Translations under genes and position numbers: made by a program
The notes under the pieces: generated by a model
Databases searched by the model: none
What the model saw: only the letters and a program-made list of their open reading frames with translations
What the model was told of the DNA's origin: nothing
Assembly (NCBI GenBank): GCA_023101885.1
Contig: JALPQD010000016.1
Location: 9,921,634-9,985,633 of the forward strand
From: Typhlomys cinereus
Lineage: Eukaryota; Chordata; Mammalia; Rodentia; Platacanthomyidae
DNA length: 64,000 nucleotides
Direction of reading: 5' to 3'
In this document: positions 34,989 to 45,308 of the stretch, one piece after another
Layout: each line of letters opens with the position of its first letter
How positions within the stretch are numbered: position 1 is the first letter of the stretch

Positions 34989-35674
34989 CCTTTCAGAAAA
35001 AAAAACAATCTAATTTAGCTTATATTTCCTATATTACTTAAAGCAATATAGTACATTGTTCTGCTATATTTACAAAGATTGTCCTATCCTAGACCTACAA
35101 TAGATGTCCAATGAATATATTTCTAATATGTGAGTGATTGTGTATGTAATTGTGTTTGTAGTGAAAATATGTTCATTTCTCTATGGTTTCCATATTTATC
35201 AATTCAAATATTCTTACTTAGAATGGGGCTTGTTTTGTAGGAACATAGGTAGGGTTAATCACTCAGTATACTATCTGTAAAGAGGATTTGGAGACCAGGT
35301 CTAGAAAGTGCAACTGATAACCTTCATGGAATTTAATTTTCTCTCTTGCAGTGACATGCTGACAGATCTGCCAGGATACCAACTGTTCATAGATTTTCAT
35401 TATTACCTTGATATGCCGGAGCAATAAATATAGTGTATGGGAAGAAATTCCAAGTCTTGGTTAATTATCTTAAGTGCCTTTAATGGTTGCCTTCTGAGGT
35501 TGTGGACCATTATTTGTAATGTTATATTTCCTTCTAGAAAGGGAAACTGCAGTATTTATAGGAAATAAAAGAAACCCCACATAAGAATACAAGTGAATGC
35601 TGTCTAACTGATGGGGCAGATAAGAGAAATTTAAGTTTTTTTACCTGTTATGATAATGAGGATGTTCTTTTGTG
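34989..35674. other. Unique-looking sequence, no gene seen
   Basis: No recognised feature. Confidence 0.4.
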
Positions 35675-35935
35675 CAGAAGAGATGGCACAGTGGGTGAGT
35701 ATACTGGTTGTGCAAGCGGAAGATCCTGAGTTCAGATCTTACCAAAAAACAGGGTGTGGCTCACACACTTGTAATCTCAGCATTGTATGGGAGGCAAGGC
35801 AAAAAGATCACTAGCCTAACTCCAGGTTCACTGAGAGACCCTTTCTCAGAAGAGTAAGTTGGAGATTGATAGAATAAGACCTGTTTCCCTCCTCTTGCAT
35901 CTTTCTGCTCTCATACAGGGCACACATCCACACAA
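35675..35935 (+). mobile_element. B4-like SINE (tRNA-like head plus B1-like body)
   Basis: The head AGAGATGGCACAGTGGGTGA and B-box region GAGTTCAGATCTTACC are tRNA-like. The body GGTGTGGCTCACACACTTG, TAATCTCAGCATTGTATGGG, CTCCAGGTTCACTGAGAGAC and CCTTTCTCAGAAGAGTAAG is B1/7SL-like. A CA-rich tail follows. This is the structure of the rodent B4 family and a main reason for placing the sample in mouse-related rodents. Confidence 0.8.
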
Positions 35936-36080
35936 TACTCTACATGTGTATATCATGCTCTCTGTGACTCTGTCATCTATGTCTCTTTTTCTCATATAAA
36001 CATACCTCTTTTTCTATCTCATACACACATCTTCTATGTATATCATCTTGTAATTCTGATTGCAATTCACTGTTTATTGC

Positions 36081-36167
36081 ATCAATTACGTTTGGTTTTT
36101 TTTTTTTGTTTTTGTTTTTTATTATTATTTCCGCTCATACAAACTTAATAGGAATCAATTACATTTG
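36081..36167 (-). mobile_element. Ultra-short L1 insertion with target-site duplications
   Basis: ATCAATTACGTTTG at 36081-36094 and ATCAATTACATTTG at 36154-36167 are direct repeats with a single G/A difference. Between them lie a long T-rich run and only about 25 bases of the antisense L1 end (CTCATACAAACTTAATAGG, as at 53642). The inserted DNA is about 60 bp, so reverse transcription stopped almost at once. Confidence 0.85.
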
Positions 36168-37059
36168 TATGTTGGATATGAAAGTAATACTTACATTGGA
36201 ATCATATGGTCTTGTAACATGAGTGACTTACTGTGACTACCCACATATTCTATAGGTAGAAAATCCTTGCTGCTGATAAACCCCTCAAGGGGATTCAGAG
36301 GTTAGAAATCTTCCCAAGAAGATGAAGACAAACCATAGTGTAGTAGGACACTCATTTCTTTTGAATAACTGCTTGTCCTGTTCTGGCCACCCATTTATTG
36401 CTGTGAGACCTGCCTTTACAGCAAAGTGTGTGGGGGATGGGTGAGGTTGCCTCCTACTTTGTTTTCAGTTTCAGCAGCTGTTAATGCCTCTGTATGTCTG
36501 AACCCCAGGTAGCACATAGGAATAAATAACTTGCTTGGATCCATTTTTAATAGCACAACCAAATGCAACACTTTGCCCCAGACGCAGCATTTGTACTGAT
36601 CCCTTCTATCCACAACCTTACCTGCCGTGCTCGAGTCTCTGTTTTCCGTAGCACATCAATCACAGGTTGCCTAACTCCATCTAATCAAGTTTTACGTAGC
36701 AGCAACTGGGCAAGTCTCAGGGACCAAAGCACTTTCCACCAGAAATGACTTAATGTTGCAAAAAACAGAATGGCATTCTTCTTGACCACTGACTATACAT
36801 AAGGTGAAGTATTTATACTTAAAACTGTGTATATGTAGTTCTTTTTTCTTTTGCTCTGGTTAGGAGAAGGAACCGGGGTCCTTATGATTTCGGGGGAGGG
36901 GCGAATGTGGTTATCTTGAAGTGGCATTTCTACTGATATGTAATACACTCCTGACCTAAGCCTTCATTATTTAAACTTTTATGTATTTCTCCTTATTATA
37001 TATAGCCACCTACTCCTGTCAGCCCTGCCTTTGGATGCCAGCATGGTTGGAAAATCCAG
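36168..37059. other. Unique-looking sequence, no gene seen
   Basis: A G-rich run CGGGGGAGGGGCG lies near 36891. Short overlapping frames at about 36416-36748 have no support. Confidence 0.4.
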
Positions 37060-37365
37060 TGTCCTGAGCAGACTTATGTGTTGAAAGCTTGGTTCCCAGC
37101 TAGTAGTGCCATTTGTAGAGGCCATGAAAACTTCAGAAGTCAGTGCCTATATAAAGGAAGGATATTGCTAAGGGAGGGTCTGTGGAGTCTATCTTGCTGC
37201 TCTCCATTTCTCTGTAGCTCATCATGAGGTGACTACTTTGGTTCCACTACCCACTTTTGCATTGCTCTGGAATGAAGTCTCCTTTGACATCATGAGCCCA
37301 AACAAAATTTCCCCCTGAAATTTATTTTCTCTGATATTTTGTCACAGGGACCACAGATAGTGAAC
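37060..37365 (+). mobile_element. Old MaLR/ERVL-type LTR
   Basis: Block order typical of a MaLR-type LTR: GTGTTGAAAGCTTGGTTCCC, a TATA-like CCTATATAAAGG near 37147, GCTCATCATGAGGTGACTAC, CATCATGAGCCCAAACAAAA (decayed polyadenylation region), and GATATTTTGTCACAGGGACC. Ends and target duplication not resolved. Confidence 0.6.
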
Positions 37366-39289
37366 ATAGATTCTATTTTATACTAAAAAATAACTTTTCT
37401 CAGAAGTTGTGAATTCTGAGCAGGATACGCAATCACTCTTCGGATAATTTCTGTGAAGGGCTGGCTCTGCTTCTCTTTCCTAGTGGAATACAGCGGCTGC
37501 TATCTGTGAGAAATACAAAGCTCAGCCCATCAAGAGTGGAACAGGATGTATTCATGTGACAATCACATAATGAGTTGTGAAATCACGATTTTTAATGAAA
37601 CTCCATTGTCTGCTGTAGAGATGAGAGCATGTCATCGTCCTGAACAAGCGGAAACATTTCCAGATTGATTGAGCCATCTCTGCTGAAGCAGTATCTCCAT
37701 TTATTTTGCAGAGGCCTTTAACCCCTAAGAATAGTAGCTGATTGTAATTGCATAAATGGCATAATATTTTAGAGACCTATGGAGAACTTGTGTAGCACAG
37801 AAGCCTTTTTTTGGAGCAGAGCCTGCCATTGTGCACAGTTCTTATTCATCATTCCTGATTTCATTAGTAAGGACATTTGTATGGAAATGCATTAAGGTTT
37901 ACAGGTTTATCTTATTGTGCCTTAAATTGTACTGTAATTATAGCACGGATGGATTGTATTAAACTACTTTGTTGGAAGCTTTCGAAATACGTCAGACTTT
38001 GGAAGGCCTTGTGGGCTACAAAGTCTGCATTTCCTCCTCCCACTGGAGTAAAGGAGAGAATCTGCCTTTGCAATAGCTCACATATACCATGCAGCAAATA
38101 TTCTTTTTTTCTTTCAGTTTGATGTTTAAAGGTCATTAAACTGAATAAGGTAAATATATGCATAAGACCCTCCAGCACGAAATATTTAAATTTACATTAA
38201 CAAAGCTAGCAAGGTTGAATAATGAGAAGACTGGTAGCACATAATAAGTCTATTTAGTGTTGTTTTGTGATTGTTTTATCCTAACTTCTAATTTTTTTTA
38301 CCAAGAAATTCCCTAGCATAGGGAAGCATTATCATCTGTGTTTGGTATATAGGCATGATTGTTTTGGTATAGACTCTGATTAATTTCTGAGATGGTCTGT
38401 GTGTTCCAAAGATCTGACAAAGATCTTTGAACATGACAAAGAATAGTTTGAACATGTATCTTTTATCACAGTCATTTGTCTGGACTTTATATATTTATCT
38501 ATTTCTGCTTGGCACATTATAATTTTAAGGCTTCAAAACTCAAGAAGAGCTCTCTGACTATTCTATGTCCCTGGTGTAGGAGGTTAGCATAAGAGTTTTA
38601 TCTGTGCAATTTTTAAATTTAAATCTTAGATGTTTAAACTGGAATCTGAGACTGAGGACTACTACTGCTCCTTCAAAAGCAAGGAAGTCTGAGGTAAGGC
38701 ATAGTATCCTTCAAGAAGGATATGTGTGATCCTCCACTCCAAGCATCACATTGATATATATAATTGCTATATGTTCATGTAAATATCAAATATGTCTCCT
38801 GAATTTCACTAGATGGGAAGGAATAACAAGAAAAAAATTACCTAAGAAGAAAAATCTATTTTATGCCAAAATTCCTGTTCCTTATGACCACAAAACTATT
38901 TTCTCTCAGCTTCTCCTCACATTATTAAGTGACTCCAATACATCCCTGGCCAAAACTCTTATCATTCCCCTTTGCCTCTCCCAAGACAGTATCAAGTTCC
39001 CAAGGCTCCAGTTCAGAAAGTGACTCCAAGTTGACCAAGCCTCTGGGTTTCCTGGATTGCTGAAGTCATTTTCTTTAATTGTCTGTTCCTGCACCTAGTC
39101 CTGCTTTTGTATGGGAAGTCTGAGCAGTCTTGTAAAACTAAAAACCAGACTACCTCCATGTACCATGGTGTAGTCATGCCACTAGTGAATAAATATATAA
39201 CTCATTATAGAATAAACCTTATGTCTTGCCAGTAGATCTGCTATTTCTCTTCCTGTTTGCCTCCCTGACTGTATCCCTAACTCTTCAAT
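37366..39289. other. Unique sequence including a candidate conserved block
   Basis: 37540-37770 is free of repeats and of balanced composition, with TAATGAGTTGTGAAATCACG, GATTGATTGAGCC and GATTGTAATTGCATAAATGG. Short opposite-strand frames at about 37877-38178 and 38751-39094 have no recognised domain. Confidence 0.4.
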
Positions 39290-39700
39290 ACTCCTTTGCT
39301 TGTTCTGTTCCATCACTGGAATGTACCTGACTCATCTCTTGCCTAATGATGTATATTTTCTGTTATCTCTGCTCTGAGAATATCAGTTTTCATCATTTTT
39401 AGGTGTTCTGTATACAAATGCTACCTCTTCACAAATACTGTTATAACAACCCTGTCTACAGTTGCCATGCTTCCACCACATTGTTCTTATTTCTTATTTT
39501 TTTGAGAAGTGGTACAGCAACCACTTCTGAGTGCATATAATATACTCAATCTATTTCTTTGCATTGTTACTGTTCATTATGAATATCGAAGTTCCAAGAA
39601 GATATAGAATTTTGAATTATCCACTGAGGTTCTCCAATGCCTAACACAGTGCCTGGTAGGCATTCTGTGTTTGACAAAGAAATGGTCAAATGATGGATTG
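39290..39700 (+). mobile_element. L2 LINE 3' end
   Basis: Block order follows the L2 3' end: CATCACTGGAATGTACCTGA, TTAGGTGTTCTGTATACAAATG with CTACCTCTTCAC, then ATGCCTAACACAGTGCCTGG and TAGGCATTCTGTGTTTGA near the terminus. Highly diverged, as expected for an ancient mammalian LINE. The terminal block is also shared with MIR, so the last 80 bp could be MIR. Confidence 0.65.
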
Positions 39701-40517
39701 AAAGCATAAGGTTAATTTGCATCGCAAGGAATTCAAATGCTTAAAACTTGAGGAAAGGTTAATGAAAATAAAGGGAAGATGAGAGCTAGGAAAAGCCAAG
39801 AGAGATACTAAGTATGGTAGACCCTTGACTTCTCCTTCATGAATAGGTATCCCACTGAGCTATTTAGTGCTCTTTAGAAAAACAAACAAGTCATCAAATT
39901 GGCCTCTGGGAATGGTAGGGAAAGCAAAGGAGAAGTGGAATCATTCAGAATCTGCAGACTGTCCCTTCAGCAAATGGCTGAACTTGAAATTTAATTGGAT
40001 GTGCTCCACTAGAGAAAATAGTCTACTCATTAAAACATCAATACTTGAAATTCCAAGCAATCTGGCATCTCTTTTGAATTACAATATGTGCAAAGAAATG
40101 ACTTCTGATATATTTTATCCTGAGGGGATGGTTTCTATGCATGATTTACATTACAAGGTGGGAAGATAAGAATTTTTTAGATATTGGTCTTCTGATTTTA
40201 AATCACTATTTTAAGAATACATATGCTTGTTAGGCTGATGAAATGCTAGATTTTTAACCATTGGAACTATAAATCAATTTAAATACATTTTGAGATTCTT
40301 ATTTTGAGTTGAAATTCAAAGTAAAAGACCAGTTTATGTAGTAGAAAAAACATAAGCAGTTAATAGTACTTGTCCTAGGACTAAATCTGAAGAACTTATT
40401 TATTACATAGCTTAGCTTTTCAAACCTGGGTTTCCCTCAACAGATGAGAGATTGTTTATAGGTCTGTAGTGAAAAACCAATGAGATATCATTTATGAATG
40501 AACCTTATAAATACAAA
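39701..40517. other. Unique-looking sequence, no gene seen
   Basis: A 100-codon frame at 39867-40169 has no recognisable domain, lacks splice context and is not supported as a gene. Confidence 0.4.
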
Positions 40518-40723
40518 AATAGGAATGGGGTTAAAATATTTGCTTCTCAAATAAAAGGGCTTGAATTCTGATCCCCGGACCCATGTAAAAATGTTCAGCA
40601 GAAATGGTGGCAATCTTCAACTTCTGTCTTGGAATTGAACCTGGGAAATCCTAGATCAAAAGCAATAACGAGGAAGTAGTAAAATAAAGAGTGGCTTCTG
40701 ATGTCACCCTTTGAGTTCCACAG
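40518..40723 (+). mobile_element. S1 SINE, left part (split by an LTR)
   Basis: AATGGGGTTAAAATATTTGC head, GAATTCTGATCCCCGGACCC, CATGTAAAAATGTTCAGCAG, GGGAAATCCTAGATCAAAAG, GGCTTCTGATGTCACCC and GAGTTCCACAG. The rest of the element resumes at 41131. The right end carries the target copy CACAG (40719-40723). Confidence 0.8.
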
Positions 40724-41125
40724 TGTTGGAGTCAGCCTGCATGGTTGCTGACAAATTATCATCAAACAGCTTAAGGGAACAATGGGTTTATTCTCTTAGA
40801 ATGGACTGGTTACATTTCTTAGTCCAACTTAGCAGGAAGGTTCACACCAACACCAGAGCTGAAGGAACCGACCACACCATTTCTGTATCAAAGCTGAGAG
40901 AGGGATAATCTTTACTTGCCAGACCAGCATGTCCGGCCAACTGTATATAAAGATGCCAACTTTCTCAATCAGCTCTCTGTATTTTATTCCAGGGCCTAGT
41001 CCCACTGGGCCTTCCCCATCAGCTAGACAATCTCCTGCAGGTTTGGTCTGGGCCTAACTCAACCACTATTCTCTACAGATGTGCCCAGAACTCAAACCCT
41101 CACCTGCCTGTGCCTAACTATGATA
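40724..41125 (-). mobile_element. LTR, family L-A (MaLR-like), with CACAG target duplication
   Basis: 402 bp flanked by exact 5-bp repeats CACAG (40719-40723, 41126-41130), the length typical of ERVL/MaLR integration. Plus-strand ends: TGTTGGAG and ACTATGATA. Inside: AACAATGGGTTTATTC (antisense AATAAA region), GGAACCGACCACACC, AGCTGAGAGAGGG, CTTGCCAGACCAGCATG, ATCAGCTAGACAATCTCCTG. It split an S1 SINE, so it is younger than that SINE. Confidence 0.75.
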
Positions 41126-41190
41126 CACAGTTACACATTCAAATTTCTTGTACACACCAACACATACACATGCATGTGTGATATTTTGAT
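41126..41190 (+). mobile_element. S1 SINE, right part
   Basis: Resumes after the LTR with CACAGTTACACATTCAAATT, TCTTGTACACACC and a CA-rich tail, matching the 3' end of other S1 copies. Confidence 0.75.
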
Positions 41191-41269
41191 CTATATCTGT
41201 TAATATTTAAGTATAAGAAAGATCATTTTAGTATTTTCAATCTTTGGAGAATTTTAGTATTTCTATTCT

Positions 41270-41290
41270 TGGGTGCTTTTTGAGCACCCA
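41270..41290. repeat. Short perfect hairpin
   Basis: TGGGTGCT and AGCACCCA form an 8-bp stem around a five-base loop (TTTTG). No context suggests a terminator. Confidence 0.75.
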
Positions 41291-42437
41291 TATGAACCAC
41301 CATCCCCTAGTTTTGGCTATGTGTATTTAAAGAATAATCGTTTTTAAGTTTTCTTGCAAGGCAACATTTTTAATCATTTAGTGTAAACATAACTTCGCCT
41401 CTTTATGAGCAGAGAAGATTTAATAATTTGGTAAGCAATGATAGAATGATCAAATTAATGAGTAGCATCCTGGAAGAGTCTGCTATAAAATAATAATTAA
41501 TGATAATAGTTATTAAAAGATAATTATAATTTTTAATATTTATCTTCTATTGTTTTGGATGTTATTTGTAAAATTGAGAGTATTGATTAGGATGTTATTG
41601 GGTAGTTGTTGTTACCTTTGTTTTTGAAACAATCTTCCATTATGTAAATATCCATAACCAGCAGAAAACACTACAAAAAATTAAAAGTAAAGCAAACATT
41701 TTCCCTGTTGATTTATTCAAACCACCTCTGAATGGAATTATTAGATTTTCCTGATGATTTAGGCTTGTGAGTTAGAAGAGGTTCAAGTTGTGTTTAATAA
41801 GTCATGTCTAAGAAATAACAACTTAAAATGAAATATTTATTATATTACAAGATTTAATTTGAAAGGGAACTCTCTTCAAAGAATTACTTCAAATTACCTT
41901 GTGGTGCTGTGTATGTATTTGAACTAAGCGATAACCCAAGTAATATCTACAACTCCTAAAACTCAGTTCGGGAGAGTCTTTCAGATTAAGTTACTGATAG
42001 AACCACTTTCAAGGAATTGGGAAAAAACACCCTTTCATGACATATGATGTATCTTTTTGAAGACTTTCTAGACAATGAACCTTCAGTAAAGTCTGTGGGA
42101 GATCCCAAGGCAATCTCTCAATGTTGGTTGATTTTTTACTGTATTTCTCATTAAACTTTTTTTTAAGGAATAAGGTGAAAGAATCAGGTGTATACTAGTC
42201 TATGACCTCATCACATAGGCAGTAGTGCTTGAATGATTCCACTTGACTCTTAGTGAGAAATTATTTATGGTTTTGAGTGCTTTGTGCTCTTCTTACTCTT
42301 TTTAGCCCCTTGATTGTTCCATGATCTGTGTTCCACAGATTTGAACTGAATTTTCTATTTGCGATCTGCAAGGACATGAAGCTTCACTAATTCAGGCCTC
42401 CCTGCTCACTTGGAATTAAGTCTGAAATAATATTATT

Positions 42438-42476
42438 TATATATATATATATATATATATAAATATATGTGTGTGT
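42438..42476. repeat. (TA)n then (TG)n microsatellite
   Basis: About 11 TA units, AAATATA, then a short TG run. Confidence 0.9.
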
Positions 42477-43243
42477 ATTGATTTTCTCTCTCCTTTATTT
42501 CCTGATTTTCATTGTTCACAACTCTTTGAATCTGTCTTCTTTACTTTGTACTCCAATATGGAAGCAATATCAGAAGTCTATTATTCTCTGCTATCTGTTT
42601 TGCAATCAGCAAATTCAAAATAGATTTAGTACATGTACTTTCAAGTTTATGTTCCTTAGTTGTATGATTTATCTGATGAAATAAGAAGAAAGCCCCGAGC
42701 AGGGATCAGTGATAAATATTTATGTGAGCAGGAATGTTTGTAGCAAGATTTTATTTGTGTGTTCATGCAATCAATTGTATAAGAATATCTTTGCTCTTAT
42801 GGAAAAGTATTTAGAATTTTGAATATTAACAGAAGTCCAACATAGTTTTTCAGACAATGTAAAACAGAAGCCATCTGTTAAAATAGATCATCACAAAGTA
42901 TTCCTTGGAGAGACAACTTGGACAACATAAAAGGGCATAGTAACTGGGTAAAGCCTAAATTATTATGTCAACAATTGGGCATCAGCAGGGAACAAAGATA
43001 AGCAGACTGAGGAACAGTGCGAACAAAGAAAATGTCTAACATTCACCTGAATGTGCTAATAATTCAAAATGAAGTAACAATTACTCAAACTATTACCATC
43101 AGGTAGGCGTATTGTGACAGCATTTCTACTCCTAGATATTTCAACGTATTTTGTGTTTCTTTGTTTAGCCAACTAGTTTCCAGATTGTTATTGCAGTATA
43201 GGTTTAAGGCTTGTTTTCATTTATCAATATGTTTATATACTTT

Positions 43244-43372
43244 TTTTCATCCTGCCTTTTCTCCCTCCCTATTTCATTCCTTGTTTTTCCTTTCCTCCTC
43301 CCACTCTCCTGTCTTGTCTTCTTTCCCCTCCTTTTTCATTGTTCTTTCATTGTTCTTTCATTGTTCTCTCTT

Positions 43373-43405
<33 letters not shown>

Positions 43406-43480
43406 TTTTCTCTCTCTTTCTTTCTCTCTCTTTCTCTCTCTCTCTCTTTCTCTCTTTCTCTCTTTCTTTCTTTCTTTCTT
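43244..43480. repeat. Polypyrimidine tract
   Basis: Pyrimidine-rich from about 43244, with three tandem copies of 'attgttctttc' near 43337-43370, then 117 uninterrupted C/T bases (43364-43480) built of CTCTCT and CTTT units. The 127- and 101-codon frames rich in S, L and F are artefacts of this composition. Confidence 0.95.
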
Positions 43481-44019
43481 AATGGAAACAGTTTCCACTA
43501 CAGGAGCCCAGTCTGATGTTGAACTTTATGACCTTGTGCATTAGACTTCCAAATGCTGACCTTACTCTTCCATTCCTATACCTCAGAACTCTGACCTCTT
43601 TCCTTCAATTTCAGGCCTTCCCTTACTTGTTTATAAGGTTCTGACCCTGAGGAGTGCTCCTTATTCATCCGGAAGGACTATGTCTTCTGTCACTATTCTT
43701 TGACTTGTAGTCAGAGATATGTGTGCATTTATAGCTAATAGAATATTTATTTATTTTGCCTTTTTTTCCGGGTTTCTTCTTTTCTCTCTCAGCTGGTTTT
43801 GATTGATTGAGAATGTCTAGCCGGTTTTCCTCTTTATTAGTGTGTGAGTAACATTTTTTTTAATTCTGAAATTTGTGATTAATCATGACTCTTTATAATA
43901 CCAAATTTTAATGTCAATCAATTGCAATATTTTCCTCATGAATAGCAGACATTATGTAGTTTCATTTTCATTTTTCCTATTCTAAATCATGTAAAAATGA
44001 TTATATATGCCCTTGCCAG
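43481..44019. other. Unique-looking sequence, no gene seen
   Basis: No recognised feature. Confidence 0.4.
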
Positions 44020-44712
44020 TCAACTGCCATCACTTTAACAGAGCACCTGACATGATTAATGTGTAAAGGAAAAGATTTATTTTGGCTCACTGGCTTGGAA
44101 TGTTCCAGAATAAGAATAGATGAAATTATTGCTTCAGATTTTGTTTCAGTTTGACATAGGTGTCAAATTGACAATTGAAAGAATCTGTAAAAAACTGATA
44201 GTTAAGCCAAGCCCTGAGTAAACCTGTGAAACAAGACTTAACTGATGGAGAAACCGGATAAAAGACGCTGGGTTCCGACGTCAGTAAAGAACAGCTGGGC
44301 TTCGACATTGGCGATGAACAGCTAACAGCAGCAAGGCCTAGAGACCAGGCTCCAAAGGCAGCGGGTACAGCAACAACATGATGGAAAGGGTGAAGCTCCA
44401 AGTCAGCCAAGGACGGAGGCAGCAGCAGCAGCAACAAAGAAGGCCACAACGCTCTAAAGGCGAATAACGCGCACGCAGAATGGACTGCACAGCAAGTTAA
44501 CATTGGATAAGGGAAGAGCAAGTCTCTCCTCTTTGCAACTCCTATTATCTGGTCTACCACTGGAAAGTACCACCCACTATGGGCTAGGTTCTCCACATCA
44601 ATCAGGCAAGTACCTACAGACTTGTTCAGGGGCCATTCCAACCTTTAACCTTCCACAGCTGCCCCCAAACAGCCTACAACTGTCAAGTTGACATCGAAAT
44701 GCAACCATAACA
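44020..44712 (-). mobile_element. Mosaic of L-A-like LTR pieces around a CpG-rich segment
   Basis: 44020-44108 resembles the 3' part of an antisense L-A/MaLR-like LTR (AAAGATTTATTTTGGCTCAC). 44545-44712 resembles the 5' part (CACCCACTATGGGCTAGG, CACATCAATCAGGCAAG, CAACTGTCAAGTTGACATC). Between them, 44140-44175 reads like the 5' end of the same LTR in the opposite orientation (GACATAGGTGTCAAATTGAC), followed by an unrelated CpG-rich stretch. The piece order implies an insertion or rearrangement. Confidence 0.5.
44230..44500. other. CpG-rich segment with imperfect 27-bp tandem repeat
   Basis: About 13 CpG dinucleotides within roughly 240 bp, far above the CpG-poor surroundings. Contains two 27-bp units (44267-44293 and 44294-44320, 19 of 27 positions equal) each starting GCTGGG and ending GAACA, then an AGCAGCAGCAGCAGCAAC run near 44419. 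Identity unknown. The minus strand has a 171-codon frame (44126-44641), the longest in the window; it crosses LTR sequence, is leucine- and serine-rich and has no recognised domain, so I do not call it a gene. Confidence 0.6.
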
Positions 44713-44919
44713 TGTTCTGTCTTATATCTTAAAGCTTTTAGAGCTCTTTGTTGCTCCACAACTCTTCTTGCATCCTATCTACTCACCTTCTTTTCCAAAA
44801 GCTCATCCTCACTCTACCATTCCCCTTCCATCCTGTGTTCTTTTATAGCTCCTTCTTTAAGATTTTCAATCTATCTTCTCCCTGCTACCCCATTTCCTGC
44901 TTAATGGTTCCTTTCAAGT
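44713..44919. other. CT-rich sequence of unknown origin
   Basis: Pyrimidine-rich, possibly antisense LINE 3' UTR. Not assigned. Confidence 0.3.
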
Positions 44920-45080
44920 TTTTTTTTTTGCTGTTGTAAGAATTCTTCATAAGTAACCATATCTGAAGGTTCAATTATAACATCCACAATGTATGATATA
45001 TTTGACATTCTGCCTATGGGTCACTTCACTCAATATGATATTTTCCAGTTACATACTTTTATTAGCAAAATTTCTTTTTT
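44920..45080 (-). mobile_element. Old L1 3' end, antisense arm of an inverted L1
   Basis: Starts with a T11 run (A tail). Then comes the antisense of the L1 end: CTGCCTATGGGTCACTTCAC, TCAATATGATATTTTCCAG and TTACATACTTTTATTAGC. Together with the sense arm at 45081-45895 it fits a twin-priming inversion. Confidence 0.6.
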
Positions 45081-45308
45081 AAGAAAAGAAAAATCAGTTT
45101 AAAACTCCTTTAAGATATAGCTTACCCCAGTCATAATTGAAAAGTTTGAGAACATAAAGAATATCATATGCTAGTTAGACTCCGGGAAAAAGGAAACCCT
45201 TGTTTACTACAGATGGGAGTACAAATAGGTTCAGATATTTTGGAAGTCAGTAGGAAGGTTGTTCAGAAAGCTAAAAATGGAATCATATAACCCAGCATTA
45301 TCATTTAC
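45081..45308 (+). mobile_element. L1 ORF2 3' region, sense arm (left piece)
   Basis: Follows the L1 ORF2 terminus order: GGGAAAAAGGAAACCC, TGTTTACTACAGATGGGAG, TACAAATAGGTTCAGATATT, TTGGAAGTCAGTAGGAAGG, ATGGAATCATATAACCCAGC. Cut by the LTR at 45309. No functional frame remains. Confidence 0.75.

Larger units (their letters stand above)
41191..43243. other. AT-rich mostly unique sequence, no gene seen
   Basis: Contains a small perfect hairpin (41270-41290) and a (TA)n/(TG)n run (42438-42476). No repeat family or gene recognised. Confidence 0.4.

Noticed and set aside
43161..43544. 127- and 101-codon frames rich in Ser, Leu and Phe
   Set aside because: Produced by the CT microsatellite; a CTCTTT repeat lacks stops in these frames.
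44126..44641. 171-codon minus-strand frame, longest in the window
   Set aside because: It spans LTR-derived pieces and a CpG-rich insert, has low-complexity Leu/Ser/Pro content, no recognised domain and no splice or promoter context. Noted as a mosaic instead.
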